The position numbers and the translations under genes are program-made. Positions 16,096 through 16,396 of a DNA stretch of 16,396 bases are shown here, one piece after another. Source of the DNA: Ignavibacteriales bacterium (GTDB lineage Bacteria; Bacteroidota; Ignavibacteria; T3Sed10-11). Position 1 is the first letter of the stretch, and each line of letters opens with the position of its first letter. The notes beneath the pieces were generated by a model. That model was not told the DNA's origin, made no database searches, and was given only the letters and a program-made list of their open reading frames with translations. The stretch is taken from assembly GCA_003560935.1 (NCBI GenBank), contig PWJF01000349.1, forward strand, positions 1 through 16,396, given 5' to 3'.

Positions 16096-16374
16096 ATGGC
16101 ACGACCCGTTAAAAAGAAAAGCTCAAAACGTAAACGAACCGGAGACCGCACGCTCCCGTTAACAAAGATAAATTACATTCTGTTGCTTGTGGGTGTGGGA
16201 ATAATTATAGTAGGTTATTTGTTTATGTTAGAGGGGTCGGTAGACGGAGAGATGCCGATAGTAGTAGCACCGATACTTCTGATAATCGGATATTGTGTGA
16301 TTATTCCGATTGCATTGTTATACAGACAGAAAGATGAAGTACGCGGACAATCCGATACGGCATCGCAAAGTTGA
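16096..16374 (+). CDS. DUF3098-like small membrane protein
   Basis: Protein of 92 residues from ATG 16096. A basic N-terminus (MARPVKKKSSKRKRTG) is followed by two hydrophobic segments (about 26-45 and 53-76) around a short acidic loop. The NYILLLVGVGIIIVGYLFM run and the VAPILLIIGY second segment resemble DUF3098 proteins of the Bacteroidota/Chlorobiota group, which often sit beside FtsX/Lol-type permease genes; their function is unknown. The frame is open back to a TTG at 15940, but that would place the promoter, hairpins and terminator inside the gene, so the ATG at 16096 is chosen. A weak AAGGTG lies about ten bases upstream. The intrinsic terminator ends some 40 bases before the start, so expression may depend on read-through or on an unseen promoter. 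Confidence 0.68.
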   Translation: MARPVKKKSSKRKRTGDRTLPLTKINYILLLVGVGIIIVGYLFMLEGSVDGEMPIVVAPILLIIGYCVIIPIALLYRQKDEVRGQSDTASQS

Positions 16375-16394
16375 CATTCCCCCGGATGTTTTTT
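16374..16394 (+). terminator. Possible weak terminator at the window edge
   Basis: ACAT-T-CC and GGATGT can pair around a CCC loop, with one bulged base, followed by six T. The stem is short. The same place also contains TTGACA (16371-16376), which could be the -35 of a promoter whose -10 falls at or beyond the edge. The two readings cannot be separated here. Confidence 0.3.
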
Positions 16395-16396
16395 AT

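Overview
This window reads as ordinary, densely packed bacterial chromosome with every supported gene on the + strand. The host is a Gram-negative bacterium, because a complete Lol lipoprotein-sorting ABC transporter is present. Several signs point to the FCB group (Bacteroidota, Chlorobiota/Ignavibacteria and relatives): a DUF3098-like small membrane protein next to the transporter genes, and promoter-like sites with a TAnnTTTG-type -10 box. Unlike many Bacteroidota, most genes here carry clear Shine-Dalgarno (SD) sequences. The lineage call is an inference and cannot be settled from this window.

Layout. Positions 1-737 hold the C-terminal part of an aldehyde dehydrogenase cut by the window edge. 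Positions 743-6509 hold housekeeping genes: dnaE (replicative polymerase), trxA (thioredoxin) and aspS (aspartyl-tRNA synthetase). Positions 6577-10863 hold a tight five-gene cassette: archaeal-type HMG-CoA synthase, thiolase, zinc-ribbon/OB-fold DUF35 protein, DUF1446/AtuA-family protein, and a small protein matching the C-terminal domain of AtuA. Positions 10881-12000 hold prfB (release factor 2), which needs a programmed +1 frameshift to be read. Its last 22 bases are repeated just downstream. Positions 12086-12736 hold a metal-transporter-like membrane protein with an HX4DH motif. Positions 12746-15912 hold two LolC/LolE-type permeases and the LolD ATPase. Positions 15940-16059 hold a promoter, a structured RNA with two C-rich hairpin loops and an intrinsic terminator. 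Positions 16096-16374 hold the DUF3098-like protein.

How the genes fit together. The first three cassette genes match the archaeal thiolase/DUF35/HMG-CoA synthase complex, which makes HMG-CoA from acetyl-CoA and passes acetoacetyl-CoA directly between active sites. Here the trio is coupled to the two halves of AtuA, a protein of unknown biochemical role from bacterial acyclic-terpene catabolism. That pathway also runs through a 3-hydroxy-3-alkylglutaryl-CoA, a homologue of HMG-CoA. The cassette is the best candidate here for an undescribed metabolic module; no HMG-CoA reductase, lyase or mevalonate kinase lies in the window to fix its direction. The second candidate is the small structured RNA between lolD and the DUF3098 gene. 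I see no insertion sequence, CRISPR array, phage gene, tRNA or rRNA.
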